A stretch of 41,429 nt of DNA from a virus: the IMG/VR virus record IMGVR_UViG_3300050821_001698, positions 1 to 41,429 of that record, one strand, 5' to 3'. A program made the translations under genes and the position numbers. Each line of letters starts with the position of its first letter. Position 1 is the stretch's first letter. Shown here one piece after another: positions 7,078-15,739 of the stretch. The notes under the pieces were generated by a model. It did no database searches, was not told where the DNA came from, and saw nothing but the letters and a program-made list of their open reading frames with translations.

Positions 7078-7533
7078 ATGAGACGCCTTCTGTTCCTGCT
7101 ATCGTCGCTCTTGGTGCTCTGCCAGTTGACCCACGCTCAGAAGAAACAATCCGTTCAAATCGTGTATAGGCAGGCTAATCAATCCCAAGGTATCTATTCC
7201 GTCCCTGGGTATTCACAGACGAATTGCAATGGTGTTGGTTCCTGCAATCAAACGTACAATCCAGCGCATTCAGGAACCTACAACGTAAATGGCGCAACAT
7301 TCTCCCTGCTCTTGCCAGACGGTCGGTTGGTTGTGGTCACCTGTTCGGCGAAATTGAACTGGTCAAATTTCAATGGTGTCTACCGGAGTTGCCGCCAACC
7401 ACTTACCGATACAGTAGATGCCGACTTTAATGGTGAAAACGCAAAACTCGAATGGTCGATCTCGCTAGACGGCAAGAAAAAACAGAGCGAGACATACAAA
7501 ATCATCGGAGTCCTCGCGAAAAATCCGTCATGA
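7078..7533 (+). CDS. Secreted protein of unknown function (rightward moron)
   Basis: 151 residues with GGAG upstream of ATG. The signal peptide MRRLLFLLSSLLVLCQLTHA/Q is followed by a beta-rich mature part: GATFSLLLPDGRLVVVTC, RSCRQPLTD, then ADFNGENAKLEWSISLDGKK. The pattern resembles small secreted proteins I associate with Acidobacteriota genomes, from memory and unverified. It runs against the surrounding late genes and overlaps the next gene (ATGA), so the two form an inserted pair. Confidence 0.85.
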   Translation: MRRLLFLLSSLLVLCQLTHAQKKQSVQIVYRQANQSQGIYSVPGYSQTNCNGVGSCNQTYNPAHSGTYNVNGATFSLLLPDGRLVVVTCSAKLNWSNFNGVYRSCRQPLTDTVDADFNGENAKLEWSISLDGKKKQSETYKIIGVLAKNPS

Positions 7534-7895
7534 AATACTTGCTACCATTCGTTTTGCTTACTTCTCTGCTCTGCCCTGTGGTGAGAGGCCAGGGGCCTGC
7601 CGTGTCGGGGAATGAAACAAAAGTCCGCGCCGTATTGTCTAATTTGAATCAGATTTATCCGCACGATTGGCGCTTTGTGATTCTGGAAGAAAAAGCATGG
7701 AACTCAGTGCATAACAAGAGTACCGAAATCGCTTTCACTGTTAGAGCGCTCCGAACGACTTATATACGGGAATCCTTTCTCACGACTTCCACTATCCCAG
7801 AGTTGCGTCATGTGATGCTTCACGAGGCGGGCCACATCGCGTGTGCCTGCGAAAATGAGCACACCGCAGAATTGTTCGCGCAACTCCGTCAGTAA
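7530..7895 (+). CDS. Secreted HExxH metallopeptidase-like protein
   Basis: 121 residues from ATG 7530, overlapping the previous stop. The signal peptide MKYLLPFVLLTSLLCPVVRG/Q leads to one small domain with a zinc-peptidase motif LRHVMLHEAGHIACACENEH: HEAGH supplies two His ligands and a catalytic Glu, and the following Glu/His could be the third ligand. It is short for a peptidase. It ends 13 bp before the convergent fibre gene. Confidence 0.75.
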   Translation: MKYLLPFVLLTSLLCPVVRGQGPAVSGNETKVRAVLSNLNQIYPHDWRFVILEEKAWNSVHNKSTEIAFTVRALRTTYIRESFLTTSTIPELRHVMLHEAGHIACACENEHTAELFAQLRQ

Positions 7896-7908
7896 CAAAA
7901 CCATCTCA

Positions 7909-9162
7909 TCAGTTTTCAGTGTATTCAAATGTAAATGTGCCCGCGCCTGGGAAGTTGCCGCACCCAACTGCATTGGTGCTCTCGCGAATATCGAAAGTGT
8001 GCCCGGTAGGAATGGTCGTCGGCCCCACGGCCTGATTATATTGCGCCGTACTAGCCGCTGTCGTTATCGCGCTGCCAGAAACCGCTCCACCGGCCGTCTC
8101 ATCGAACAATTCAAACACGGCATAAGTAGAACAGCCAGAAGGTGCAACGCCAGATATAGCTAGGCGAACCGCTGCAACGGAAATGGAGCCGCTAGTGGTG
8201 TGGAATAGCGCAATGATACTGTTGGGTAAATTACTCAGACTACAACTACCTATGCAAAAAAAGCCCGTCCCGAACATCTGGGGCACATTCGAGATTGTCA
8301 CGCCGCCAATGGTGGGAGTTGTGAGTCCGGGCGATGTTAGGTTGCAACCCGTCGTTCCTGAAGCGCATAGCGTTCCGCTGCCGCTATTGCTGAGAGACGT
8401 AATTTGCTGACCGTTAATTTTGAACACATTCCCGCTGCCGCCAGTGTCGAAGGTCTTATTCGTGAAAGCATCTGGCGAGTTGCGCCCCACGACCGTATCG
8501 ACTGTGCCGCCGTTGTTGCTCATGGCCCAGCGATGAGCGGAGTTATCGGCATAGAGCAGATCGCTCGCCGCTACTCCGCTCGGCGCCGTGACTTCGGGGA
8601 ACAGCATTGACCCGCCAGCCCAAGAGAAGAGATCATTCGTATTTTTTGAGAAGCAAAGGTTCGCGTTATTTGCGTTGTTCCTGAAGCAGAACGAGTCGCC
8701 CGATGCGAGTCTCAAGATGCCCGAGGTTGCCGGATTTGGGGATGCGGAGATGAAGGGAGATGAAGAGGATCCAGAACTACCGCCGCCGAAGCCTGGCACG
8801 TTATCTACGGTGTAGAGCGTGTCTCCGCTCGCGCAAGCCGCTCCATCGTTCTGCACGCAAAGTTGGAATTTATAGAATTGATTCAAGAGCCATACTTGCG
8901 GCAATCGTCCCGAAGAGTCGGCGGGGATCGGATTCGGATTGAGTATGATTCCGGTTGAGTCCGTGTACGTGCTGGCCTGAGTCGATGTTCCGGCGTTGAA
9001 CACATAGAGCACTGCGTTTGGCTGAATTGTCCCGGTATTCGAGAGTGGCTGCAGGCGAAGCTGGGGCATGAGTTGAACTGATTGCGCTTGAAGTGGTACG
9101 ATGGCACACAAGGCTATGAGCACCGCCGTTGGAATTATCGCCTTCGTGATCCTGAGTAGCAT
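7909..9162 (-). CDS. Tail-fibre-like protein with N-terminal signal peptide
   Basis: 417 residues from ATG 9162 (GGAG at about 6 bases); 36 open codons upstream lack support. A signal peptide (ITKAIIPTAVLIALCAIVPL then QA/Q) precedes a typical phage fibre N-terminus: YVFNAGTSTQASTYTDSTG and PIPADSSGRLPQVWLL, the pattern of virion-anchored fibres. A Ser/Gly hinge (about residue 140), repeats such as SGILRLASGDSFCF and a beta-rich C-terminus follow. It lies directly after the ejection proteins, as expected for a receptor-binding fibre. Confidence 0.8.
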   Translation of the reverse strand: MLLRITKAIIPTAVLIALCAIVPLQAQSVQLMPQLRLQPLSNTGTIQPNAVLYVFNAGTSTQASTYTDSTGIILNPNPIPADSSGRLPQVWLLNQFYKFQLCVQNDGAACASGDTLYTVDNVPGFGGGSSGSSSSPFISASPNPATSGILRLASGDSFCFRNNANNANLCFSKNTNDLFSWAGGSMLFPEVTAPSGVAASDLLYADNSAHRWAMSNNGGTVDTVVGRNSPDAFTNKTFDTGGSGNVFKINGQQITSLSNSGSGTLCASGTTGCNLTSPGLTTPTIGGVTISNVPQMFGTGFFCIGSCSLSNLPNSIIALFHTTSGSISVAAVRLAISGVAPSGCSTYAVFELFDETAGGAVSGSAITTAASTAQYNQAVGPTTIPTGHTFDIRESTNAVGCGNFPGAGTFTFEYTEN

Positions 9163-9170
9163 TCTCGCTC

Positions 9171-10283
9171 CTAGAAAAGTTTCCCCATCTCGCGTAAGGT
9201 TCCTGCGCCAAGTGCCCCACTCGCGCCCGCCACAATCGCTCGCCTTGTCGGATAGGACAGCCCTTGCCATGCCTTCGCCGCCCCTGAAGGCGCGCTCTTT
9301 GACATCGCCGCGGCGGAAGCCTCTTGCGTTGCCTCCATCGCCCGAGTAAGCCCCGCATACGATTTGAGCGCGTGATCTAACTGCGGAACTGCGTCAACCA
9401 GGTCGCCACGAGTCGCGCTGTAAACAATGTCCCGCACGGGCAAGTCGTGATACATCTTCGGCGTGTCGTGCCAGAGAGCCTGTAGTAGTTGTCGCCCTTC
9501 GCTCGGAGTGGCTTTTCTCCAATCGGCAATGTCCAATTCCTTCGCCGTCCTACTGACAACCTTGAGCACCTGATTCTGCGCATCGGGGCTAGGCAGATTG
9601 TCGATGGCCTTGTAGAGAGACTTCCCCGCGTCGTAGGTCACTTTGTTTTTAGTGGCCGTGTCTGCGATGGCTGACACTTCGGATCCGGCAGACTGCCAAG
9701 CTGGGGCAATCCTTTGCGCCTGCTGAAAGGGCGTCATCTTTGCTAATTCGTTCGGCTGAATGCCAGCGCGTTCCACTACGGCGCGGCCCGGATTGACGAA
9801 TGCTTCCTCCGGTCCTTTAGCTCCCATCGGTAGGCTGATCTCGTTTTTCCCCACGCCCAGAGCTTCATTTGCGGCTTGCCAACTTTCCGCCCCTGCTTTC
9901 GGCCCAAGCAAGCCGAGCCAATCTGCGAGCTTCCCCACACCCTTCATCAATGCGCTGGTCCCGCCATAGACCAAGGCATTCTTCGCTGTTTCTCCTGCCG
10001 TTGGTTGCTGTCCAAGTAATCGCTCTGCTTGAGTCCCAGCGGCAGCCCCGGCCGCTGCACCGATTGGCCCTCCCACTTCTCCGACAGTCGCCCCAATCGG
10101 CGGAAGGGCACCCGCGATTATCTGCTTGGTGGCCTCTGGATCAATTTTGGAATAGCGCTTATAGAGCGATTCACCGGGACGCAGAGGGGCATTGTTTATC
10201 GGCTGTGCGCCAGCAGCGTTTAGCGGCTCGGCATTACCAAAGCCTTGTAAGGGCTCTGCTGTTCCGAACGCATCATTTGGCAT
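9171..10283 (-). CDS. Internal virion / DNA-ejection-type protein
   Basis: 370 residues. A low-complexity N-terminus (FGTAEPLQGFGNAEPLNAAG) is followed by a glycine-zipper membrane-like stretch (PPIGATVGEVGGPIGAAAGA) and long alpha-helical parts. It ends with an Ala-rich tail (RRAIVAGASGALGAGTLREM). Podovirus ejection proteins often have such helical, zipper-containing architecture. It is the third of three such genes after the gp10-like protein, the place of gp16 in P22. The assignment rests on synteny and composition. Confidence 0.65.
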   Translation of the reverse strand: MPNDAFGTAEPLQGFGNAEPLNAAGAQPINNAPLRPGESLYKRYSKIDPEATKQIIAGALPPIGATVGEVGGPIGAAAGAAAGTQAERLLGQQPTAGETAKNALVYGGTSALMKGVGKLADWLGLLGPKAGAESWQAANEALGVGKNEISLPMGAKGPEEAFVNPGRAVVERAGIQPNELAKMTPFQQAQRIAPAWQSAGSEVSAIADTATKNKVTYDAGKSLYKAIDNLPSPDAQNQVLKVVSRTAKELDIADWRKATPSEGRQLLQALWHDTPKMYHDLPVRDIVYSATRGDLVDAVPQLDHALKSYAGLTRAMEATQEASAAAMSKSAPSGAAKAWQGLSYPTRRAIVAGASGALGAGTLREMGKLF

Positions 10284-11715
10284 TGTAGGGTCGGAAGTTC
10301 TTGCCGTCCGTTATGCCCATGCGCCCGTCTGAGTGGGTCGTCCAACTCCATCCTTGTGGGAGCGTAACGTCTTTCGGATACTGTCCTTCCGCTGCACCGG
10401 CCTTCGGCTCAAGCCCCTTCATCTCCACCGGCTTGAACTTTGCCCCGAAGGTCTGGTTGATCGTGTCGAGCGTGTTCTCGTACTTCGCCCGATTCCCTCT
10501 CGCCATGAGGTCTTGCATCTCGGACATATCATCGAGCACGGAATCGGGAATAGACTTGCCGGTAAGAGCTTTGCCGAGATGCCCCTGCATTCGCTGCCAG
10601 AGCGAGCCGCCGCCATAGTTTTGAATCTCGGCCATATTGATGCGCTTCACGCCCTGCGAAGTGGTGATCTGCAGTGCGCCCTCTTGCGGGATCAACTGAT
10701 AGGCGACGACGTTCCCCTTCTTCGCGTCGTCCATCATGGCCTTCAACCGATCGGTTACGGACAATGACTGCGCGTATTCGCTACCCGCTTTGTTCGCCGC
10801 TTCGCTGGCAGGCGTTATCAGATGCGGTGGAACATTGGCGAGCGCAGCGTTTGAACCTCGCGCCGCCTGTGCTTCGGTATTCGCTCGGGCTACGCCCTCA
10901 GCCGCCGAGACTGCCTCCTTCCCTGCCTGGATCTGCGGATTCGTGGCAACGGCAACATCCTGGTTAACCTTCTGCTGTCCTTCCGGTGACAAGCCACCGC
11001 CTTCGGGAATTACTTTCTGTTTGGCCTCGGCCGCTTCGCTCTGCTCTTTGCTGAGCTTCGCGTGGTACGAGTCCATAGCGGCGTCGAGCTTGAGGACCTG
11101 CGCAACTGCGGCTAGGTGGCCGACATCGGCCTGCTGGAAGAGCTTGGAATCGTTGGCATCTATACCAGGAAGGGGATTCCGCGCGTACTCTGATTTAAGG
11201 GTGTCGAGTGCCATCTGCTGCTTTGCTGGATCTTTTATGTCGAGGACTTTGGCAACGTCCTGACCCATCTGCTGATGCGACTCTGCGCGATTCTTTAGGT
11301 AATCACCACTGGCGGCGCCGAGGTTCTTACGAATCTCTGAGTTGTTCTTGGCAATCGTCTGAAAGGAGTTAACGACTTGCGACGCCTGTTCCGGCAACAC
11401 TTTCATCGAGAGAAGATGCTGATAGGCACCAGCAGCATCGAAGCCTGAACCGTCCGGTGTATCTACGCCCGCGAATTTATTGAGTTCCCCATTGGCGACA
11501 GCGTCCATCATGGCTTTCTGGCTGGCGAGCGCCGTCTGCTGTTGCTGCGTGGCAAGAGCCGCCTGCTTTGCCTTTTCCTGTTGCTCCTGAATCTGTAGGG
11601 GCAAAAGCTGGTTCATCTCACGCAATGAGCCCATTTTCTGAGCCATGCCTAAGAGGTCGGGCGGCGGTTGCTGCGGGATGGTGTAGTTAGGGAGTGGTGC
11701 GGAGGGTATCGGCAT
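10273..11715 (-). CDS. Internal virion / DNA-ejection-type protein, coiled-coil rich
   Basis: 480 residues. A Pro-rich N-terminus leads to a Gln/Ala coiled coil (LPLQIQEQQEKAKQAALATQ), then long helical segments. It ends in a small beta module (LPQGWSWTTHSDGRMGITDG) close to the stop. The start is fused to the previous stop as TAATG, and the end overlaps the next gene by 11 bp. It takes the position of P22 gp20. It could instead be a scaffold-like core protein. Confidence 0.65.
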   Translation of the reverse strand: MPIPSAPLPNYTIPQQPPPDLLGMAQKMGSLREMNQLLPLQIQEQQEKAKQAALATQQQQTALASQKAMMDAVANGELNKFAGVDTPDGSGFDAAGAYQHLLSMKVLPEQASQVVNSFQTIAKNNSEIRKNLGAASGDYLKNRAESHQQMGQDVAKVLDIKDPAKQQMALDTLKSEYARNPLPGIDANDSKLFQQADVGHLAAVAQVLKLDAAMDSYHAKLSKEQSEAAEAKQKVIPEGGGLSPEGQQKVNQDVAVATNPQIQAGKEAVSAAEGVARANTEAQAARGSNAALANVPPHLITPASEAANKAGSEYAQSLSVTDRLKAMMDDAKKGNVVAYQLIPQEGALQITTSQGVKRINMAEIQNYGGGSLWQRMQGHLGKALTGKSIPDSVLDDMSEMQDLMARGNRAKYENTLDTINQTFGAKFKPVEMKGLEPKAGAAEGQYPKDVTLPQGWSWTTHSDGRMGITDGKNFRPYNAK

Positions 11716-12659
11716 TATTGAACCATGTTCATGTCAGAGAGTGCGCCGCTTGGATTCTGCATCCACGGATCCATCCCGCTCGGTTGCATCCACGGTGCCG
11801 CGCCCCAAGGAGCTGACCCACCGCCGCCCCAAGGTGCGCTACTCGGAGCGGTCGTGTTCCAATTCGCGGGATTCAGTTGATTGAGCATTCCATACTGCAT
11901 GGCCGTGTTTCCGAGATTGCTGAACATCCCCGAGAGGGCCGAACCTGTACCAATCGTGCCTGCCGCGTGTGCCGCGCCTTGCTGGTTGTACAAACTGGCA
12001 ATGTCGGCTCCGGTTCCTGTTGTGATGTTCCCGAAGTTCTGGGCCCCCATCTGATTGAGGTTCCCCATCTGGCCGGTTGCATTGAGCCCCTGATTCGACA
12101 TCCCGAATAGGCGGTTGTACGTGTTGTTCTGATTGTTCTGGAAGGTGTTGTAAGCCGAGTTGTACTGCTGAAGGGCGTTATTGAAGGTGTTCTGGTAATT
12201 TGTACTGGCAAGTCCTTGCCCAAAACTATTCATGTCGGCCAAGGTCTGCCCAGAGAGTAATCCGCCGCGTGCCGCGGCTGAGTTCTGGATTGCGTTCTCG
12301 CCTTGCTGGAGTTGGAACTGATAGCCGGGGGTTTGCGCCGCTTGTGCCGCAGTCGGTGCCGTGAAGGTGTTGGTCCACGGCGTCAGTAATCCCTGCCCGG
12401 GAGTGCCCAGCATCTCATTGAGGTTGCCCGTCGCATTCGCGCCAGCAGAAAGGTAAGGCGCGTAGTTGGACTGGTTCTGCCCGAGGATGTTCTGCTGGAA
12501 GCCGAGCGCCTGCCCTTCGGACTGCTGGAGTTGCTGTTGCGCTTGCTGCTCGGCCTGGATTTGTTGCTGCGCGGCATGGGAGGCAGAGCTCGCGCCGAAT
12601 AAGCCTCCAAATAGGCTTCCGATACCGCTGATGATTGGTCCAGCTAAGAAGGCTGCCAT
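11715..12659 (-). CDS. DNA transfer / ejection-type protein
   Basis: 314 residues. A hydrophobic Gly-rich start (AGPIISGIGSLFGGLFGASS) is followed by a Gln-rich helix, then the signature NYAPYLSAGANA...TPGYQFQLQQGENAIQN, SAAARGGLLSG, typical of podovirus DNA-transfer proteins. The C-terminus is Gly/Trp/Pro-rich (SAPWGGGGSAPWGAAPWMQP). It is the first of three consecutive ejection-type genes. Confidence 0.75.
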   Translation of the reverse strand: MAAFLAGPIISGIGSLFGGLFGASSASHAAQQQIQAEQQAQQQLQQSEGQALGFQQNILGQNQSNYAPYLSAGANATGNLNEMLGTPGQGLLTPWTNTFTAPTAAQAAQTPGYQFQLQQGENAIQNSAAARGGLLSGQTLADMNSFGQGLASTNYQNTFNNALQQYNSAYNTFQNNQNNTYNRLFGMSNQGLNATGQMGNLNQMGAQNFGNITTGTGADIASLYNQQGAAHAAGTIGTGSALSGMFSNLGNTAMQYGMLNQLNPANWNTTAPSSAPWGGGGSAPWGAAPWMQPSGMDPWMQNPSGALSDMNMVQ

Positions 12660-12663
12660 AGTT

Positions 12664-13122
12664 TTACGCTATCTCGTAGAAGCCAGAGAGCACGAGCGTT
12701 TCACCGGACGCGCCGGGGTACGAATTATCGTAGTTCACGACGGCTAGCACGGCAGAGTTCACGCCGACAATTCCCTGTAGCATCTTCCCTGAGACTGCCG
12801 TAGCCCGGCCGGGGATGACATGATTGACGCCCGCGACATTCACCGATGCGAATGGCAGAGTCACATTGACCTGGGTTGCCGCCGTCCCATTGGTCGTAAT
12901 CGTGACCGTGATCTGAATGAAAACCAGCTTTCCGATGATGCGATAGCGGCCAGTCGCAGAAACGGTAGTGAATGCGCCCGAGCCAGCCGTTATAACCGGC
13001 GCGTAAGTTACGAAAGGATTGAGATAGGTCGGGAGAAGGGAAAGCCAGCGCTGCCAGTAGCGGGAGAACTGCTTTCCGTCGAGAACCTCGTTCATAAATT
13101 GCGGAGCTTCTAGGACGCTCAT
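12664..13122 (-). CDS. Beta-rich virion protein, unknown
   Basis: 152 residues. A helical N-terminus (VLDGKQFSRYWQRWLSLLPT) is followed by a Val/Thr-rich beta domain (RYRIIGKLVFIQITVTITTN; ASVNVAGVNHVIPGRA). The last part, SGETLVLSGFYEIA, resembles the distal domain of short fibres. It sits between the gp10-like and ejection genes, where P22 carries its needle (gp26). It has no needle-like coiled coil, so I do not assign that role. Confidence 0.6.
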   Translation of the reverse strand: MSVLEAPQFMNEVLDGKQFSRYWQRWLSLLPTYLNPFVTYAPVITAGSGAFTTVSATGRYRIIGKLVFIQITVTITTNGTAATQVNVTLPFASVNVAGVNHVIPGRATAVSGKMLQGIVGVNSAVLAVVNYDNSYPGASGETLVLSGFYEIA

Positions 13123-13125
13123 TTT

Positions 13126-14685
13126 CTATTGCATCTTGGCGTAGATCTTGGAGAGTCTTTCCTGTGCTTCCTGCGTAGGGTTGAGCAAACCGTCAGCAAT
13201 GCGCCAGGGAATCGGGTCGGAGACCGTGACCTTCGGAGTCCATGCGCGCCACTTCCCGAGACGCCTATCGGTTGCACGCACAAGGTAGTTCCCTGCCTGT
13301 CCGCACGGGATCATGCGCTCATTTCCAAATGTCTTTCCGAAGTCACGCGAGTAGGAGAACATTGCGTAAGGATCGCGGGAATTACCGTTGGCATCGGTCA
13401 GGGGCGGTTCAGGTCCCAAGCCCACTTCAAAGTCCACCTGAAACTCATTCACGAACATCCACTTTGTTTCGGTTGAAACCGTTGGCCCAACCCGAGTTCG
13501 TATGATTGGCGTGCCGTTGTCAGTGTAGGTTGAGCCGCTCATGGTGTAGACGTTGCCCGATGTGCGGTCGCCGACAAGGTGCGTTCCGAAGTTGTAGGTA
13601 TGGCAGCGAGCCAGATGTGCAGCAGGCTTGCCGCCGACTAGTGAGCTACGCTGGTGCCAGATGCCCAGATCGGTGTCGAGTACCCAAGTCTTGTTCGCCG
13701 AAGGGAACCACAGGCAATAAAAGTTGTGGCCGTTCTCGCGTGTGGCAAATCCTACCGCATCGGAGATGGTTTTCTGATTCGCCAGCCAGTATTCGAGCGC
13801 ATGATCGGAGACTCGCTGCGGGATGAACCCATTGGCACGCGCCACAAATGCTTCCCCGCGCTCATCACCGGCCAGCCAGATAATCGTCGTTCCCGCTCCG
13901 TAAGCGACCCTGGCTGGCGAGAACTGCGCGACGAGGCCAACCTCCATGAAGGACGATGTAATTACCCCGAAAGGAAAGATTGACCCGCCGTCTAGGGTGT
14001 CATAGGCCACAGCGCGCTTTGCGCCGAACACCCACAACATGCGGTTATTTTCGATGATGGAGAGCAGCACATCGGAGTAGACCGACACCTGAGAAATGGA
14101 TAGTCCCGGCCAGTTGGTGCAATCCTCTACCGCCGACACCTGGAAATCGTTAATGGATTGCAGCGCGACAAAGAAGCCGTCAACGTAGTCGATCATTACC
14201 ACGTTGGTCGGCGCCGAAGTGATGGCTACGAACGCATTGGTCGCCAGGTTGAAAGCGGTAAGAGTTCCCCCCGATGCGATCAGGAGTTGCCCCGGATACT
14301 GGCCCGACGCGGTTCCCCCGGCAACCATCGTCACCGCCAAGCCATCGTCCACGATATTGTTATTGGCCGCGCCGCCCGTGATGCCGTGATTCCCGCCATA
14401 GTCGGTGAAGGTAGCTCCACTTAGGATCTCGAACAGGTGTGTGCCGTAAACCTTGAACGTGCGCCCGTTGATTGTGTAGCTGCCGCGCACGGCCTTGGTG
14501 GTGCCAGTATCGTTCGCATCTGTCGGCAGAGTGCAGAACAGACCGAGGCCGTAGGTGGGATATAAGGCCCATGACACGCGAGAGTTGGGATTCTCAGATT
14601 GCTCCGGATACCAGTTTATTGAAGTTTGGGCATCTACTAGGGCGCTTTGACTCTGATAATTGCCTCCACAGAAGCCAAACCTCAT
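13126..14685 (-). CDS. P22 gp10-like packaged-DNA stabilisation protein (tail hub)
   Basis: 519 residues. The N-terminus FGFCGGNYQSQSALVDAQTS, then INWYPEQSENP and YPTYGLGLF, is the characteristic opening of the P22 gp10 family, which forms the hexameric tail hub that plugs the portal after packaging. The rest is beta-propeller-like, with repeated short strands. Its place two genes after the gp4-like protein matches P22 order; only a small rightward gene intervenes. Confidence 0.85.
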   Translation of the reverse strand: MRFGFCGGNYQSQSALVDAQTSINWYPEQSENPNSRVSWALYPTYGLGLFCTLPTDANDTGTTKAVRGSYTINGRTFKVYGTHLFEILSGATFTDYGGNHGITGGAANNNIVDDGLAVTMVAGGTASGQYPGQLLIASGGTLTAFNLATNAFVAITSAPTNVVMIDYVDGFFVALQSINDFQVSAVEDCTNWPGLSISQVSVYSDVLLSIIENNRMLWVFGAKRAVAYDTLDGGSIFPFGVITSSFMEVGLVAQFSPARVAYGAGTTIIWLAGDERGEAFVARANGFIPQRVSDHALEYWLANQKTISDAVGFATRENGHNFYCLWFPSANKTWVLDTDLGIWHQRSSLVGGKPAAHLARCHTYNFGTHLVGDRTSGNVYTMSGSTYTDNGTPIIRTRVGPTVSTETKWMFVNEFQVDFEVGLGPEPPLTDANGNSRDPYAMFSYSRDFGKTFGNERMIPCGQAGNYLVRATDRRLGKWRAWTPKVTVSDPIPWRIADGLLNPTQEAQERLSKIYAKMQ

Positions 14686-14693
14686 GCTAGAAT
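14665..14693 (+). promoter_or_regulatory. Promoter for a leaderless rightward gene
   Basis: TCCACA (14665-14670, 4/6 to the -35 box), a 17-base spacer and TAGAAT (14688-14693, 5/6 to -10) end 6 bases before the ATG at 14700. The predicted transcription start is therefore the A of the start codon. It overlaps the first codons of the divergent gp10-like gene. Confidence 0.5.
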
Positions 14694-14699
14694 TGCCCC

Positions 14700-14894
14700 A
14701 TGATTGAGAAGGGTGACACTTTCGAGTTTTCTGGTACTTTCGCGGTCAATCCTGAGATGCGAGAAACGACAAGGATCGTAAATGTAGGCGATGTCTGCAC
14801 TTTAGGCACCGATCCGCGTCGGTGGAAGTGCATTGAGGTTGTAGAGGACGAAAACGCCGACACCCTCAGTTACCGTTTTGAACTCATTGGCTAG
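14700..14894 (+). CDS. Small rightward gene, probably leaderless, unknown function
   Basis: 64 residues, acidic and beta-rich (GDTFEFSGTFAVNPEMRETT; ADTLSYRFELIG). It fills a 205-bp gap between two leftward genes and ends 4 bp into the convergent gp4-like gene. There is no Shine-Dalgarno, but a -10-like TAGAAT lies 6 bases before the ATG. This suggests a transcriptionally autonomous moron. No family is recognised; an SH3/KOW-like small barrel is possible. Confidence 0.7.
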   Translation: MIEKGDTFEFSGTFAVNPEMRETTRIVNVGDVCTLGTDPRRWKCIEVVEDENADTLSYRFELIG

Positions 14895-15673
14895 TATCTG
14901 TGGCTCCTGTTGGGTGTGCCACTGTAAATATTTCCCCGCAGATGGTCTCCCAGGATCCCCTCATCGCAACTGACTTCCTTCATCGGCAGGTTGAAAGACC
15001 GGATGCGTGCCAAAGATTCATTGGCAATCTTCATCACCAAGGGCATCTTCTGCGGGTCCCCGGGGAACTCCGCAGCAAGTCTCACAGCCAGGTTGTAGCG
15101 AATGGCTTCCTGATAGGCTGGTGGAAAACTATACTGTGTGATGAGGTCGGCGAAGTTTTGAATGGGTTGCCACGCATAGAGCACAATCGGATTGGCTTGC
15201 GTGGGCGGAGGCCAGAACCACAGCGTCATAATAGGGAATGCCAGATCGTTGAAGCAGACTTGGGGCAAAAGAGATACCGTGGTCTTGTTGACCACTCCCT
15301 GCCAGGCCACATCGTCCAACATCTCCAAGGGGAACTCGGAGGGCGTGGCTTGGGCTGCGGAATACATCACCGACACGCGCTCCAGCCGAGCGGGGCGTGG
15401 GTAGTTGAAGTCTGGGGCGTTGGCTCCGAGTTGATACGACTGCTTGTTGGCTACCAGGGTGAATGGAACGTTATTCGAGTCGTTTGTGATGCGCGCGACG
15501 AAAGGAACCATCAGCCTTTCAATCTGCCATGCATCAATCATCTCGGTCAGGATCATGCCTGCGTCGTTCAATTCGCTGGCTGTGGGCACTTCGCCAGAAG
15601 CAAGAGACCCGACTAGACGTAAGGAAGAAGAGATAATACTCGTACCAGTCTGGGGATTAGCAGTTATGGTCAT
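14891..15673 (-). CDS. P22 gp4-like head-completion / tail adaptor protein
   Basis: 260 residues. The N-terminus IISSSLRLVGSLASGEVPTA then ASELNDAGMILTEMIDAWQI is the standard opening of P22 gp4-type adaptors, which add to the portal ring and carry the hub. The later ITLWFWPPPTQANPIVLYAW-like stretch (here FPIMTLWFWPPPTQANPIV) is also common in the family. No Shine-Dalgarno is visible; the repeated near-palindrome lies 11-25 bp upstream of the ATG. Confidence 0.85.
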   Translation of the reverse strand: MTITANPQTGTSIISSSLRLVGSLASGEVPTASELNDAGMILTEMIDAWQIERLMVPFVARITNDSNNVPFTLVANKQSYQLGANAPDFNYPRPARLERVSVMYSAAQATPSEFPLEMLDDVAWQGVVNKTTVSLLPQVCFNDLAFPIMTLWFWPPPTQANPIVLYAWQPIQNFADLITQYSFPPAYQEAIRYNLAVRLAAEFPGDPQKMPLVMKIANESLARIRSFNLPMKEVSCDEGILGDHLRGNIYSGTPNRSHRY

Positions 15674-15739
15674 AGGTTAGGGGTGTTTCGCGTAACAACG
15701 GCTTAGCATCAATACTGGGTGCCTCGATAGGGGAATGGC
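15674..15739. other. Spacer sharing an element with 6919-7000
   Basis: This 66-bp gap lies upstream of the gp4-like start. Read leftward it holds ATTCCCCTATCG, CACCCAG and TTGTTACGCGAAACACC, which align (with a 6-8 base length difference) with ATTCCCTTTTCG, CGCCCAG and TTGTTACGCGAAACACC upstream of the tailspike gene. Confidence 0.5.
15684..15698 (+). promoter_or_regulatory. Near-palindrome TGTTTCGCGTAACAA, copy 2
   Basis: Identical over 15 bp to 6955-6969. It sits 11-25 bp before the ATG of the gp4-like gene, where a ribosome-binding site would be expected but none is seen. Confidence 0.45.
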
